DNA of 36,729 nt from NCBI GenBank assembly GCA_035353055.1, contig DAOPYW010000014.1, forward strand, positions 1 through 36,729, read 5' to 3'. The stretch comes from JAAYDH01 sp035353055. GTDB lineage: Bacteria > Bacillota_I > Bacilli_A > RFN20 > CAG-826. A program made the translations under genes and the position numbers. A model generated the notes under the pieces. That model worked only from the letters and a program-made list of their open reading frames with translations. It was not told the DNA's origin and made no database searches. Below, in pieces: positions 15,035 to 23,147 of this stretch (positions are counted from its first letter, which is position 1; each line of letters begins with the position of its first letter).

Positions 15035-16069
15035 ATGGAACTAGAAAAAGATACATCAAACGAAGAAGAAACAAAAAACTCTGAAAATAGCAGTGAGCCA
15101 ATTGCCGAAGCAAAGGCAACCATCAATGGATCAGTAGCTATAAACGACAATCCGATCAACATTGAAAAGCCATCGGAAAACGATGCTCCCTACTGGGAAG
15201 CAATTGATGAATACCGAAAAGAAATCATTCAATCAGTGAAGCGCTCAAAACTTCGCTCATCCATTTCGATGGGCATTATTGTCGCATGCTCAATTGCTGG
15301 GCTGATCCTCTTATCATTTTCAAAAACTGTCACTAATATCATTGCCTGGTCATTGCTCGGCGTGGCCGTGGTAGTAATCGGTGTATTTTTCATCTTGAAT
15401 CGCCGCGTTGATCGCCCTGACTTTCAAGGATATGTTGTCAAAGCATCAACCGCCATCAACAAAGTTAGCTTCGCGGATAGCAAATTTACCAACATCGTTT
15501 ATTATCCAAAAGAAAAGTTGGAATTAGGCGACGTATTTTCCGATGGTGTCTATGTCGGATTAACTAACTCAATCTCTCGCAACCTTGTCAAGGGATCATA
15601 TGATAATCACTTTTTCAAGATGTGCGAGTGCGCTTTATTTACTGGCGCTGGAAGGCAGAGAAAAACCGCCTTTGTGGGCAAATATATTAACATGGTTAAT
15701 TCCCTGAATTTTGAAGGGAGATTTCTCTTTCTCGCCAAGAGCAAAGACAATATTGATTTGCCGACCGCTCTCGATGACCTTGAGGCCCTCGAAGAAACTG
15801 AAAACTTTTTAATCTATGGTCCTAAAGGTGCAAATGCCAAAGATGTATTCGGGACAAAATTTCTCTCCAAAGTAAAAGCCATCAGCGTGGAAAAGCACCT
15901 CCTCAATGCCATCTTTTCCGTCTGGGCTGGTCATACCGCTTTATATCTAAGCTATGACGATTTAGTGAATGAATTGCCTGTCGATAAAGCATTCAATCCT
16001 GAGGGAGTGAAACAATTTCAAAAAGAACTGCTCGTATTTATGGAGGCCTTAGCGGAAATTGCTAAGTAG
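15035..16069 (+). CDS. DUF3137-like membrane protein
   Basis: 344 residues. An acidic, low-complexity N-terminus (1-55), two adjacent hydrophobic segments (about 76-96 and 101-121), then a soluble domain of about 210 residues. The soluble part resembles DUF3137: a GDVFSDGVYVGLTN stretch, FKMCECALFTGAG, the FEGRFLFLAKSK strand (about 229-240), and LNAIFSVWAGHTALYLSYD near the C-terminus. The function of the family is not known. Next to the Ntdp-like phosphatase gene (5-nt gap), so the two are probably cotranscribed. Confidence 0.6.
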   Translation: MELEKDTSNEEETKNSENSSEPIAEAKATINGSVAINDNPINIEKPSENDAPYWEAIDEYRKEIIQSVKRSKLRSSISMGIIVACSIAGLILLSFSKTVTNIIAWSLLGVAVVVIGVFFILNRRVDRPDFQGYVVKASTAINKVSFADSKFTNIVYYPKEKLELGDVFSDGVYVGLTNSISRNLVKGSYDNHFFKMCECALFTGAGRQRKTAFVGKYINMVNSLNFEGRFLFLAKSKDNIDLPTALDDLEALEETENFLIYGPKGANAKDVFGTKFLSKVKAISVEKHLLNAIFSVWAGHTALYLSYDDLVNELPVDKAFNPEGVKQFQKELLVFMEALAEIAK

Positions 16070-16074
16070 TATTC

Positions 16075-16608
16075 ATGAGTATTGTGGGACGTTGGTTAGG
16101 CATACAGTGCTACAAGCACAACGGCAATCTTCATCGCTGTTGGGATCGTGGTTTTGTTTTAGACAACAATCACGATTTTCTCATCGTTGCCTCTCGGCGT
16201 GCCAAAGTGGTGGAGAATAATGGTCGAAGCTGGTTTACCAAAGAGCCCGCCATCACCATTTTTTCCAAAAGAGAATGGTGGAATGTCATCTGCATGATCA
16301 AAGAAGATGGAGTTTGCTTTTACTGCAATATTGCATCGCCTTCATTAGTGGATAACGACATTATAAAGTATATTGACTATGATTTAGATGCTAAGCTATT
16401 TCCCAATGGGGAAGTTCGCGTTCTCGACGAAAAAGAATACGCCCATCATCGCGACTCTTTCGGCTATGATGACGAGCTCGATATGATATTGAAATACACG
16501 ATGCAAAATGTTGTGGATCGCATGAAAAATCGCGATTTCCCATTTGACGAGAAAGCGGTAAAAGATTACTACAACCAATTTCTCGAGATGAATGTTAAGA
16601 AAGAATAA
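16075..16608 (+). CDS. DUF402 nucleoside tri-/diphosphatase (Ntdp-like)
   Basis: 177 residues, the usual length. It follows the staphylococcal Ntdp/YgaC pattern: YKHNGNLHRCW (about 13-23), GRSWFTKEPAI (about 51-61), WWNVICMIKEDGVCFYCNIASP (metal and nucleotide site, about 68-89), and YIDYDLDAKLFPNGEVRVLDEKEY (about 99-122). The Asp-rich DYDLD is the metal-binding segment. The family hydrolyses NTPs and NDPs, with a regulatory role reported in Firmicutes. No Shine-Dalgarno is seen, and the start lies 5 nt after the upstream stop, so translational coupling is likely. Confidence 0.85.
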   Translation: MSIVGRWLGIQCYKHNGNLHRCWDRGFVLDNNHDFLIVASRRAKVVENNGRSWFTKEPAITIFSKREWWNVICMIKEDGVCFYCNIASPSLVDNDIIKYIDYDLDAKLFPNGEVRVLDEKEYAHHRDSFGYDDELDMILKYTMQNVVDRMKNRDFPFDEKAVKDYYNQFLEMNVKKE

Positions 16609-16613
16609 TTACT

Positions 16614-17060
16614 ATGATTTTGAATATCATTACTCACCATGCCGAAAAGACCATTGAGTTGGGAGAACGGCTCGCTTCTTTGCTGCCTGATGGCACCACT
16701 TTAGCCCTCACTGGAGATTTAGGGGCTGGCAAAACCACTCTGGTTCGCGGCATCGCTCGGGGATTGCAGATCAAAGATATTGTTCAATCTCCGACCTTCA
16801 ATATCATGAAGGTCTATTTTCAAGGGAAAAGGCCTCTCATTCACATCGATGCCTATCGCTTGGAAGATATCAATACGGATATTGGCCTCGATGAATACAT
16901 CGGCTATGAAAGCGGGATAACCGTTATCGAATGGCCGCAATACATCAAAAAATTATTGCCTGCTGATTTGCTGGAAATCGAAATAAAGAATCTTGGAGGA
17001 GAGAATCGCTCTTTTTCCTTTAAAGGAAGAAAAGACTTATTGCAAAAAATTGAATTATGA
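16614..17060 (+). CDS. tsaE: tRNA t6A biosynthesis ATPase TsaE
   Basis: 148 residues, typical. The Walker A GDLGAGKTT is at 34-42, the switch-like SPTFNIMKVY at about 59-68, and the H-D-Y-R-L-E motif (HIDAYRLED) at about 77-85. TsaE is the P-loop ATPase that works with TsaB and TsaD to make threonylcarbamoyl-adenosine at position 37 of ANN-decoding tRNAs. First of four contiguous genes tsaE-tsaB-rimI-tsaD; its TGA overlaps the tsaB start by ATGA. Confidence 0.95.
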   Translation: MILNIITHHAEKTIELGERLASLLPDGTTLALTGDLGAGKTTLVRGIARGLQIKDIVQSPTFNIMKVYFQGKRPLIHIDAYRLEDINTDIGLDEYIGYESGITVIEWPQYIKKLLPADLLEIEIKNLGGENRSFSFKGRKDLLQKIEL

Positions 17061-17644
17061 AATACACCATTCTTTTAGACTCTTCTAATACTTCTTTAAC
17101 TGTGGGAATAGCGGATGAAAAACGCCTCATTGATTCCGTCTCTTACGAATCGTGGCAATCGCAATCGGAACACATGATTCCCGAAATAGATGCTCTATTG
17201 AAAAAGCACAATGTTACTAGAGATGATATCGCTAAAGTTATCGTCTCCATTGGACCGGGTTCATACACTGGCGTGCGAATTGCTCTGACAATTGCTAAGA
17301 CGATGGCAACCGCCTTATCAATCGATTTATATACTGTTAGTTCACTCCATGTCCTCAAAGATAAAAGCGCTCCTTCAATTTGCTTGATTAACGCGAGGAG
17401 CAATCGATCTTTCGTCGGCGTTTATCAAAGTGATAAATGCCTTCTCAAAGATCAAATAATGACCAATGAACAAGTCCATGAATATATTTCAGCTCACCCA
17501 AACTACCGTATTTGCGGCGACACGAAATATTTGAAAATTGATGGCATTAAATCTAATATCGCGCAGGAAATGTTTGATTTGCGGGACTTTTTAAAAAAAG
17601 CCGACAATCCTTTGAGCGTCGTACCGGTTTATATGAGAGATTAG
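17057..17644 (+). CDS. tsaB: tRNA t6A biosynthesis protein TsaB
   Basis: 195 residues, slightly short for TsaB (often about 220-230). ILLDSSNTSLTVGI at the N-terminus is the ASKHA phosphate-1 region, and SIGPGSYTGVRIALTIAKTMA (about 65-85) is the TsaB signature. It forms the TsaB-TsaD heterodimer core of the t6A complex and itself lacks catalysis. Start and stop couple it to tsaE (ATGA) and rimI (1-nt gap). Confidence 0.92.
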   Translation: MKYTILLDSSNTSLTVGIADEKRLIDSVSYESWQSQSEHMIPEIDALLKKHNVTRDDIAKVIVSIGPGSYTGVRIALTIAKTMATALSIDLYTVSSLHVLKDKSAPSICLINARSNRSFVGVYQSDKCLLKDQIMTNEQVHEYISAHPNYRICGDTKYLKIDGIKSNIAQEMFDLRDFLKKADNPLSVVPVYMRD

Positions 17645-17645
17645 T

Positions 17646-18140
17646 ATGGATTATTTAAACGTTACTGTTAGGCCGGCTACTGAAGAAGATTTGCCTGCCA
17701 TCGTGGAAATCGAAAATTTAACTTTTATCGCTCCGTGGAAAGAAAAAGATTTTCGCTACGAATTAAAAGAAAACCCCGTCAGCAATCTCTGGGTTATTGA
17801 GCTGGAAATGGAATCTCAAGGATTGAAATCAGTGATGGGATACTGCGATTACTGGCAGACATTTGATTCCGCGACAATCTGCAAGATCGCTGTTCACCCG
17901 GAGATGCAAAGGCATGATCTTGGCTCCGCCATGATGGATGAAATCATCAATGATTGTGCAGCCAAGCAAGTGCTCACCTTGACATTAGAGGTTCGCGTTT
18001 CAAATTCTAAGGCTATCGCTTTTTATAAAAAACATGGCTTTCACGAAGTGGTGATTAAACCACATTATTATGATAATGGAGAAGATGCATTGTACATGCT
18101 ATTGGAGATAGGAAATTATGGCGCTGATCTTAGCAATTGA
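17646..18140 (+). CDS. rimI: RimI-like GNAT N-acetyltransferase
   Basis: 164 residues. GNAT fold with ICKIAVHPEMQRHDLGSAMMDE (about 78-99); the acetyl-CoA-binding R/Q-x-x-G/A loop reads QRHDLGSA. The conserved ALTLEVR-type strand (LTLTLEVRVSNSKAIAFYKKHGF, about 115-137) fits RimI. RimI acetylates the N-terminus of ribosomal protein S18 and sits inside tsa clusters across Firmicutes. The last 23 nt overlap tsaD. Confidence 0.9.
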   Translation: MDYLNVTVRPATEEDLPAIVEIENLTFIAPWKEKDFRYELKENPVSNLWVIELEMESQGLKSVMGYCDYWQTFDSATICKIAVHPEMQRHDLGSAMMDEIINDCAAKQVLTLTLEVRVSNSKAIAFYKKHGFHEVVIKPHYYDNGEDALYMLLEIGNYGADLSN

Positions 18141-19137
18141 ATCCAGCTGTGACGAAACAGCCATTGCCGTTATCAAAAATGGCGTTTTGCTATCCAATGT
18201 CGTATCCTCTCAAGCGGACATTCACGCCAAATATGGCGGTGTGATGCCGGAGATAGCTTCTCGACTCCATGCCGAGAACATTGGCGTGGTTTTAAAAGAA
18301 GCAGTTGAGAGAGCAAAAATCAAACTCGAAGATGTCGATGCTTTTGCGGTGACTAGAGGTCCTGGATTAATCGGCGCGCTTCATGTTGGGTTACAAGCAG
18401 CTAAGACCTTAGCAATGCTCTATCAGAAACCCCTGATACCTGTTCATCATTTAGTTGGTCACATCTACGCCAACGAATACATTCAGCCCTTTACTTTCCC
18501 CCTTTTAGCAGTGGTTGTTTCCGGAGGAAATACCGAGCTAGTTCTCATGAAGGAACACATGTCTTTTGAAATTATTGGCGAGACTCGCGACGATGCTATT
18601 GGCGAATGCTACGACAAAGTTGCTCGCGTGCTTGGACTACCATATCCTGGTGGTATTCCTATCGATAAATTAGCTAAAGAAGGGCAGCACACCTATGACT
18701 TGCCCACCCCTTTAAAAGGCGAGCACACCTATGACCTATCTTTTTCGGGCTTGAAAACCAATGTGATTAATCTCGTTCACAACCTTGAGCAAAAAGGCGA
18801 AAAAGTAAATGTTCCCAATATGTGCAAATCCTTTCAGGATGTGGCGATTGGAACAATCGTTGATCGCACCAAAAAAGCCGTGCGAGAATTCCAAGTTAAC
18901 GAAGTTATCCTTGGAGGAGGAGTGTCTGCCAATTCCTATCTCCGCAGCGAAATGCAGAGAGAAATGGGATTATTAAACGTCAAGATTAATATACCTCCGA
19001 TGTGGTGCTGCACGGACAATGCGGCCATGATTGCCAAAGTGGCAGAGAGACTATTCGATATGAAATTGTTTGCACCCCTCGATCTCGGAGTGGACCCAAA
19101 CTGGAAAATCGAAAATTTCAATAAATTCACGAATTAA
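18118..19137 (+). CDS. tsaD: tRNA t6A threonylcarbamoyltransferase TsaD
   Basis: 339 residues, full length. ILAIESSCDETAIAV at the N-terminus, metal ligands His111 and His115 (VHHLVGH), SGGNTEL (about 135-141), GGVSANSYLR (about 267-276) and the third metal ligand Asp300 (CCTDNAAM). It transfers threonylcarbamoyl from TC-AMP to A37 of tRNA. The ATG lies within rimI, so translation is probably coupled. Last gene of the t6A cluster; asnS follows with its own promoter. Confidence 0.97.
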   Translation: MALILAIESSCDETAIAVIKNGVLLSNVVSSQADIHAKYGGVMPEIASRLHAENIGVVLKEAVERAKIKLEDVDAFAVTRGPGLIGALHVGLQAAKTLAMLYQKPLIPVHHLVGHIYANEYIQPFTFPLLAVVVSGGNTELVLMKEHMSFEIIGETRDDAIGECYDKVARVLGLPYPGGIPIDKLAKEGQHTYDLPTPLKGEHTYDLSFSGLKTNVINLVHNLEQKGEKVNVPNMCKSFQDVAIGTIVDRTKKAVREFQVNEVILGGGVSANSYLRSEMQREMGLLNVKINIPPMWCCTDNAAMIAKVAERLFDMKLFAPLDLGVDPNWKIENFNKFTN

Positions 19138-19166
19138 AATGATTAAATCATTTATTCTTGTATAAT
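19137..19166 (+). promoter_or_regulatory. asnS promoter with an adjoining perfect palindrome
   Basis: TATAAT at 19161-19166 would start transcription around 19173, right at the Shine-Dalgarno (ACGGAGGA, 19173-19180). Immediately upstream is a 17-nt perfect palindrome AAATGATT-A-AATCATTT (19137-19153) that begins in the tsaD stop codon and covers the -35 region, where no TTGACA-like sequence is visible. No T-box leader is present. Confidence 0.5.
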
Positions 19167-19187
19167 TATTTTACGGAGGATGAAACT

Positions 19188-20579
19188 ATGGACTCATATA
19201 CTATCACAGATTTTGAACTATATGACATTGTTGTCAGCGGTGATGATGAAGAAAGATCCAAACTTAAAGATATTGTTTTGGAAGGTTGGGTAAAGACAAA
19301 TCGAGATAACGGCTCGATTGGCTTTATCGAATTTAACGACGGGACCTATTTTAAAAACGTTCAATTGGTATATAACAAAGAGTGCAAAGATTATAGCGTT
19401 CTTACCAGCCTAAAAACTGGAGCTGCTATCATCGTCAAAGGCGATGTCTCTTTAACTCCGGGAAATAAGCAGCCTTTTGAAGTTATTGTTTCGGAATGTC
19501 GACTCGAAGGCGATGTTGCTGATGATTATCCTCTGCAAAAGAAAAAGCATTCATTTGAATTTTTGCGCGATATCGCTCACATCAGACCGAGAGCCAATAC
19601 TTTCCAAGCAATTTTCCGCGTTCGGAGTGTCCTTTCAATGGCTCTTCACGAATTCTTTCAGGAGCGCGGTTTTATCTATGTCCACACTCCCTTAATTACC
19701 ACCAACGATGGAGAAGGAGCGGGCAACGTCTTCGATGTCACAACTCACGACACCAAAGACCCCAACTCATTCTACGGACAAAAGGTTAATTTAACAGTGA
19801 CCGGCCAACTCCATGTGGAGCCCTTTGCTTTAGCTTTCCGCGATGTCTATACTTTTGGGCCAGCTTTCCGCGCGGAGCACAGCAACACCACTCGCCACGC
19901 CAGCGAATTCTGGATGGTCGAACCGGAAATTGCTTTTGCCGATTTGCAAGACGACATGAACCTCATCGAAGATTGCGTCAAGTTTTGCATTAACTATCTC
20001 TTAGTTTCCTGCCCAGCAGAGATGGAATTTTTCAACACGATGATTGACAAGACTTTATTTGATCGACTCCATCACGTATTGGATTCTAAATTCCAAGTGA
20101 TGACTTACACCGAAGGTGTTGAGCTATTGAAGAAAGCCGTCCAAGAAGGACAGGTGTTTGAGAATAGCAATATTGTCTGGGGAATGGATCTGCAATCCGA
20201 GCATGAGCGTTATCTGACCGAGAAGGTCGTCGATGGACCTCTGTTCTTAATCAACTACCCCAAAGAGATTAAAGCCTTCTATATGCGCCAAAACGACGAT
20301 GGCAAAACTGTCGCCGCTTGCGACCTTTTAGTCCCCGCTGTTGGAGAGCTAGTCGGTGGTTCTCAGCGCGAAGAAAGATATGATGTTTTAAAGAATAAAA
20401 TGGATGAACTCGGCCTTACTAAAGGCTTGGAATGGTATTTGGATACCCGCCGTTATGGTGGATGCAAACACGCTGGCTTTGGCCTTGGATTTGATCGCTT
20501 GTTAATGTATGTTACTGGCATGTCCAATATTCGCGATGTTCAGCCCTATCCTCGCACATTTAACACCATCAAGTATTAA
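19188..20579 (+). CDS. asnS: asparaginyl-tRNA synthetase
   Basis: 463 residues from the ATG at 19188 (ACGGAGGA 8 nt upstream); an in-frame TTG at 19158 lies over the promoter. An N-terminal OB-fold anticodon domain (about 25-110: GWVKTNRDNGSIGFIEFND) is followed by a class II catalytic domain with motif 2 FRAEHSNTTRHASEFWMVEPE and motif 3 GGCKHAGFGLGFDRLLMYVTG near the C-terminus. Charges tRNA-Asn directly. With gatCAB in the same window, the amidotransferase is probably needed for Gln-tRNA instead. Own promoter; a 49-codon gene follows after 6 nt. Confidence 0.96.
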   Translation: MDSYTITDFELYDIVVSGDDEERSKLKDIVLEGWVKTNRDNGSIGFIEFNDGTYFKNVQLVYNKECKDYSVLTSLKTGAAIIVKGDVSLTPGNKQPFEVIVSECRLEGDVADDYPLQKKKHSFEFLRDIAHIRPRANTFQAIFRVRSVLSMALHEFFQERGFIYVHTPLITTNDGEGAGNVFDVTTHDTKDPNSFYGQKVNLTVTGQLHVEPFALAFRDVYTFGPAFRAEHSNTTRHASEFWMVEPEIAFADLQDDMNLIEDCVKFCINYLLVSCPAEMEFFNTMIDKTLFDRLHHVLDSKFQVMTYTEGVELLKKAVQEGQVFENSNIVWGMDLQSEHERYLTEKVVDGPLFLINYPKEIKAFYMRQNDDGKTVAACDLLVPAVGELVGGSQREERYDVLKNKMDELGLTKGLEWYLDTRRYGGCKHAGFGLGFDRLLMYVTGMSNIRDVQPYPRTFNTIKY

Positions 20580-20585
20580 TAATTT

Positions 20586-20735
20586 ATGGCACGTAAAAAG
20601 AAAGATGTTCCAATGACCCAAGAGGAAATCAATCGCCGAAATCGTATGAAAAGGCGCTTTTTATGGTTGCTTATTATTCTTGATATTCTATTAGTTGCTT
20701 ATCTGGTCTATCAGATTATCGTCATTGCTTTATAA
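20586..20735 (+). CDS. 49-residue single-pass membrane peptide
   Basis: 49 codons: a basic N-terminal part (MARKKKDVPMTQEEINRRNR, then MKRR) followed by one long hydrophobic segment (about 25-49, FLWLLIILDILLVAYLV onward). It sits between the asnS stop and the terminator at 20741, and no other gene fits there. No Shine-Dalgarno; it is probably translated from the asnS message. The positive-inside rule puts the N-terminus in the cytoplasm. I recognise no family. Confidence 0.6.
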   Translation: MARKKKDVPMTQEEINRRNRMKRRFLWLLIILDILLVAYLVYQIIVIAL

Positions 20736-20740
20736 AACAA

Positions 20741-20775
20741 AAAAGTCTCGGTTAACTTCCGAGGCTTTTATTTTC
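20741..20775. terminator. bidirectional terminator after asnS
   Basis: AAAAGTCTCGG (20741-20751), loop TTAACTT, CCGAGGCTTTT (20759-20769) with one G-T pair. T-runs on both strands; it overlaps the end of the convergent gene. Confidence 0.85.
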
Positions 20776-21480
20776 ACCGTCTTTATTGGTGTCGCTGTTC
20801 AAAGGCCTTTGGCCAACATTTAGCGAGCTCATCAACTGCGCATTTTGATTGAAATTATCAAGATTCTTGTCAAATATTGATTCGCTTAATTTCTTGATTC
20901 TCAAGGTGCGTGAAATGAGAGATTGGACACACCATAGGTACCATAGTCCTCCGACAGCCATGCCGGGAATAAACAAATAACTGCCCCAAGCATCTAAAAC
21001 AAATTTTGGCTCATGGACTAAAACAGGAGGAATAAAATTGATATCGAATAAGTTACCTTCACTTAATGTATTGATGCTGATTGAGAAGGAAGTGCTATCA
21101 AAATTCCATAAAAATAAAATGGAAGCAAAGCCGTCATCCTTGTTGAAGACATCGTAAGAAAAGTCATGATAGACAAGATTCCTCACTAATAAGATAATTC
21201 CGGAGACCAGCATAATAATGACTGGAATTCTCACAGCCTTGTAAAAGATGATCCAATTCTTTTTATGAGCATATCGACTAAAAGCTTTTTTGTCAGTAAT
21301 CACTCGGGAATAAACGACATCTGAGACGCCGCTGTCCAATCTTCGACCCTGCCATTTCATAATGCGAACTATCAAGTAGCCAATTAAGCCAATAATGACG
21401 AAAAGCAAGATGAAAACAAGAAGAATAGCGATGAGCAATCTCTTATCAGATTCAGTTAATTTAATTAAACTCGCAAACAT
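20752..21480 (-). CDS. membrane protein, unknown (third gene of operon)
   Basis: 242 residues. Hydrophobic segments at about 16-40, 87-106 and 168-188 flank an extracytoplasmic region containing FLWNFDSTSFSISINTLSEG. The C-terminal 50 residues are polar. No motif is recognised. The gene follows its neighbour by 3 nt, and its stop lies in the loop of the bidirectional terminator. Function unknown. Confidence 0.7.
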   Translation of the reverse strand: MFASLIKLTESDKRLLIAILLVFILLFVIIGLIGYLIVRIMKWQGRRLDSGVSDVVYSRVITDKKAFSRYAHKKNWIIFYKAVRIPVIIMLVSGIILLVRNLVYHDFSYDVFNKDDGFASILFLWNFDSTSFSISINTLSEGNLFDINFIPPVLVHEPKFVLDAWGSYLFIPGMAVGGLWYLWCVQSLISRTLRIKKLSESIFDKNLDNFNQNAQLMSSLNVGQRPLNSDTNKDGENKSLGS

Positions 21481-21483
21481 AAT

Positions 21484-22146
21484 TTAAAAATCCTTAAAAT
21501 GGATATCGACACCCTTTTTTGACTCGCTTGAGTTCTCTCCAATTTCATCATCCATCTCGTGAAACTTGGTTTGCTTTGGAGAATATTTTACGGGTGAAAC
21601 AATGTCTTGAACACGGTCGTCTTCGACCTTTTGGTTGACAGGAGTCTTGGCTTGAAGACCATCATCTTTCATTTCTTTCTTTTCGGTTATGATGTTTTGA
21701 GGTTCTCTTTTTTCATCAATAGAGGGCTCATCTTCCGCCATGTCAAAAAATAGACTGTCATCGATTTCATTCTCTTTTGGCTTAGGTTCTTCCTTTGGCC
21801 CGAAGCAAGCTTCTTCCACGGATTTTGGACTAGAAGCAGATGAGCTGTTAGAAGCCTTGATATTAATTGTGGCCTTGGGATCATCCTTTCGAGCCTCGCC
21901 ATCCTGATTGATTACTGGGTTAGGGCTTGTCGGAATTGCATTTTGAATAATTTGTTTCGCCTTTTTATCTTCTGGCAATTCAATATTCAATGACCTGCCA
22001 CAGAAAAATAAAATAATTGATTTAAAAAATAAAAAGATAAAAGCCAGCATTCCAGCGACCGCGTAGCCGCTGATGACTAAAAGAAAAAAGGGTAGCACTA
22101 GAACATATAGCAATCCTTTTCCGAAACTCTTAAATATACTGTCCAT
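21484..22146 (-). CDS. membrane-anchored protein with long disordered acidic tail
   Basis: 220 residues. The first 55 are hydrophobic (one long or two membrane segments, FGKGLLYVLVLPFF and SGYAVAGMLAFIF). The rest (about 60-220) is a Glu/Lys/Asp/Ser/Pro-rich tail of low complexity with no predicted fold; short acidic pieces such as DDSLFFDMAEDEPS stand out as possible partner-binding motifs. Middle gene of a three-gene leftward operon (2- and 3-nt gaps). Function unknown. Confidence 0.7.
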   Translation of the reverse strand: MDSIFKSFGKGLLYVLVLPFFLLVISGYAVAGMLAFIFLFFKSIILFFCGRSLNIELPEDKKAKQIIQNAIPTSPNPVINQDGEARKDDPKATINIKASNSSSASSPKSVEEACFGPKEEPKPKENEIDDSLFFDMAEDEPSIDEKREPQNIITEKKEMKDDGLQAKTPVNQKVEDDRVQDIVSPVKYSPKQTKFHEMDDEIGENSSESKKGVDIHFKDF

Positions 22147-22148
22147 CT

Positions 22149-23081
22149 TTATTTCCTATTTTCAATTGTAGCTTTCTTTGTTTTCTTTAACAAATAATTA
22201 TTGATTAAAACAATAATTGCGATAAAAAGCGGAAAGAATTGAATGAGCAAGAGTCCCAATGGCTCATCGGTTATTTGCTTGACTGGCTGATAAAAAATTG
22301 AAAACAGGAAGAATGAAAGAAATAACGCGATGGGAATTGCGATGGTTACCCAGCGGGTTTTTTCGCTGATCGAGATGCCAATTAAATATATGCTCAAAAG
22401 CAAAGAAAATAGCAAAGGCACATAAGATACTTCGGGGAATAGCCAAGCAAAGAGAGCGCTCAAGAGAATAAAAAATATAGTTGCTAAAGCAATAATAAGC
22501 GAATCATTTTTAGCAAAATGAGGGTTAACATCAAACCTGGAAAGTTCCTCGTTGATGATCATGAATGACAATGTTTGTTGAATCATGGCAAGAGCGCAAA
22601 CAAACATGTGCTCAACATAATTCAAATAGGTGTAATTTTCTAATCCAAATAATGTTGCAAAGTCAGTGACAATGTTTCTTTGATAGATTAATTGAATTAG
22701 CGGAATAGCTAAATAAGAAAGCAAAAGTTGCGTTAAAACTGCGCTTAAAATGATAAAAATAGGAGGAACTCTCTTTTCTAAAAGAAGGCCGAATACCAAC
22801 CCAGAGATAATGGATGGTACAACATAGAAAATTACATTCCCCAAATCCCAAAAACTAGAAATGGTGCAAAGAATCACTGTTGCAATTGCATAGATAATAA
22901 AGTATTTTTTTTCACAAAAATACGCTACGATGGTACTCGCCAATGGAAGGATAAAAACCAACAAGAGAAGAAGCATCGGAATCCAAGATGCAAGCAATAC
23001 AAAAATCACATTGATAGCGGCCATTAAAGCCATGTAAGTGATATTTCCAATCAAGGTATTCTTTTTTTTGAAAATTGCCAT
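22149..23081 (-). CDS. polytopic membrane protein, DUF2232/ECF-S-like
   Basis: 310 residues with about 8-9 hydrophobic segments. The N-terminal third (ITYMALMAAINVIFVLLASWIPMLL as its type) resembles substrate-binding components of ECF transporters and the DUF2232 (YybS) family; the assignment is by eye and tentative. First gene of a leftward operon with the two membrane genes below it. TAAAAT stands 7 nt before the ATG without a Shine-Dalgarno. It is divergent from a thioredoxin-like lipoprotein gene. Confidence 0.65.
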   Translation of the reverse strand: MAIFKKKNTLIGNITYMALMAAINVIFVLLASWIPMLLLLLVFILPLASTIVAYFCEKKYFIIYAIATVILCTISSFWDLGNVIFYVVPSIISGLVFGLLLEKRVPPIFIILSAVLTQLLLSYLAIPLIQLIYQRNIVTDFATLFGLENYTYLNYVEHMFVCALAMIQQTLSFMIINEELSRFDVNPHFAKNDSLIIALATIFFILLSALFAWLFPEVSYVPLLFSLLLSIYLIGISISEKTRWVTIAIPIALFLSFFLFSIFYQPVKQITDEPLGLLLIQFFPLFIAIIVLINNYLLKKTKKATIENRK

Positions 23082-23088
23082 TTAAATT

Positions 23089-23117
23089 ATTTTAGCATTA
23101 AGTATACGTTTTTGTAA
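23089..23117 (-). promoter_or_regulatory. promoter of the three-gene membrane operon (leaderless)
   Basis: On the minus strand, TTACAA (23112-23117), a 17-nt spacer and TAAAAT (23089-23094), then seven nucleotides and the ATG at 23081. No Shine-Dalgarno. Confidence 0.5.
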
Positions 23118-23147
23118 AAAAAGGAAGAAAAAGCGATCTATATTACC

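Noticed and set aside
19167..19187. T-box regulation of asnS
   Set aside because: The promoter leaves a leader of about 15 nt, far too short for a T-box, and no T-box sequence is present.
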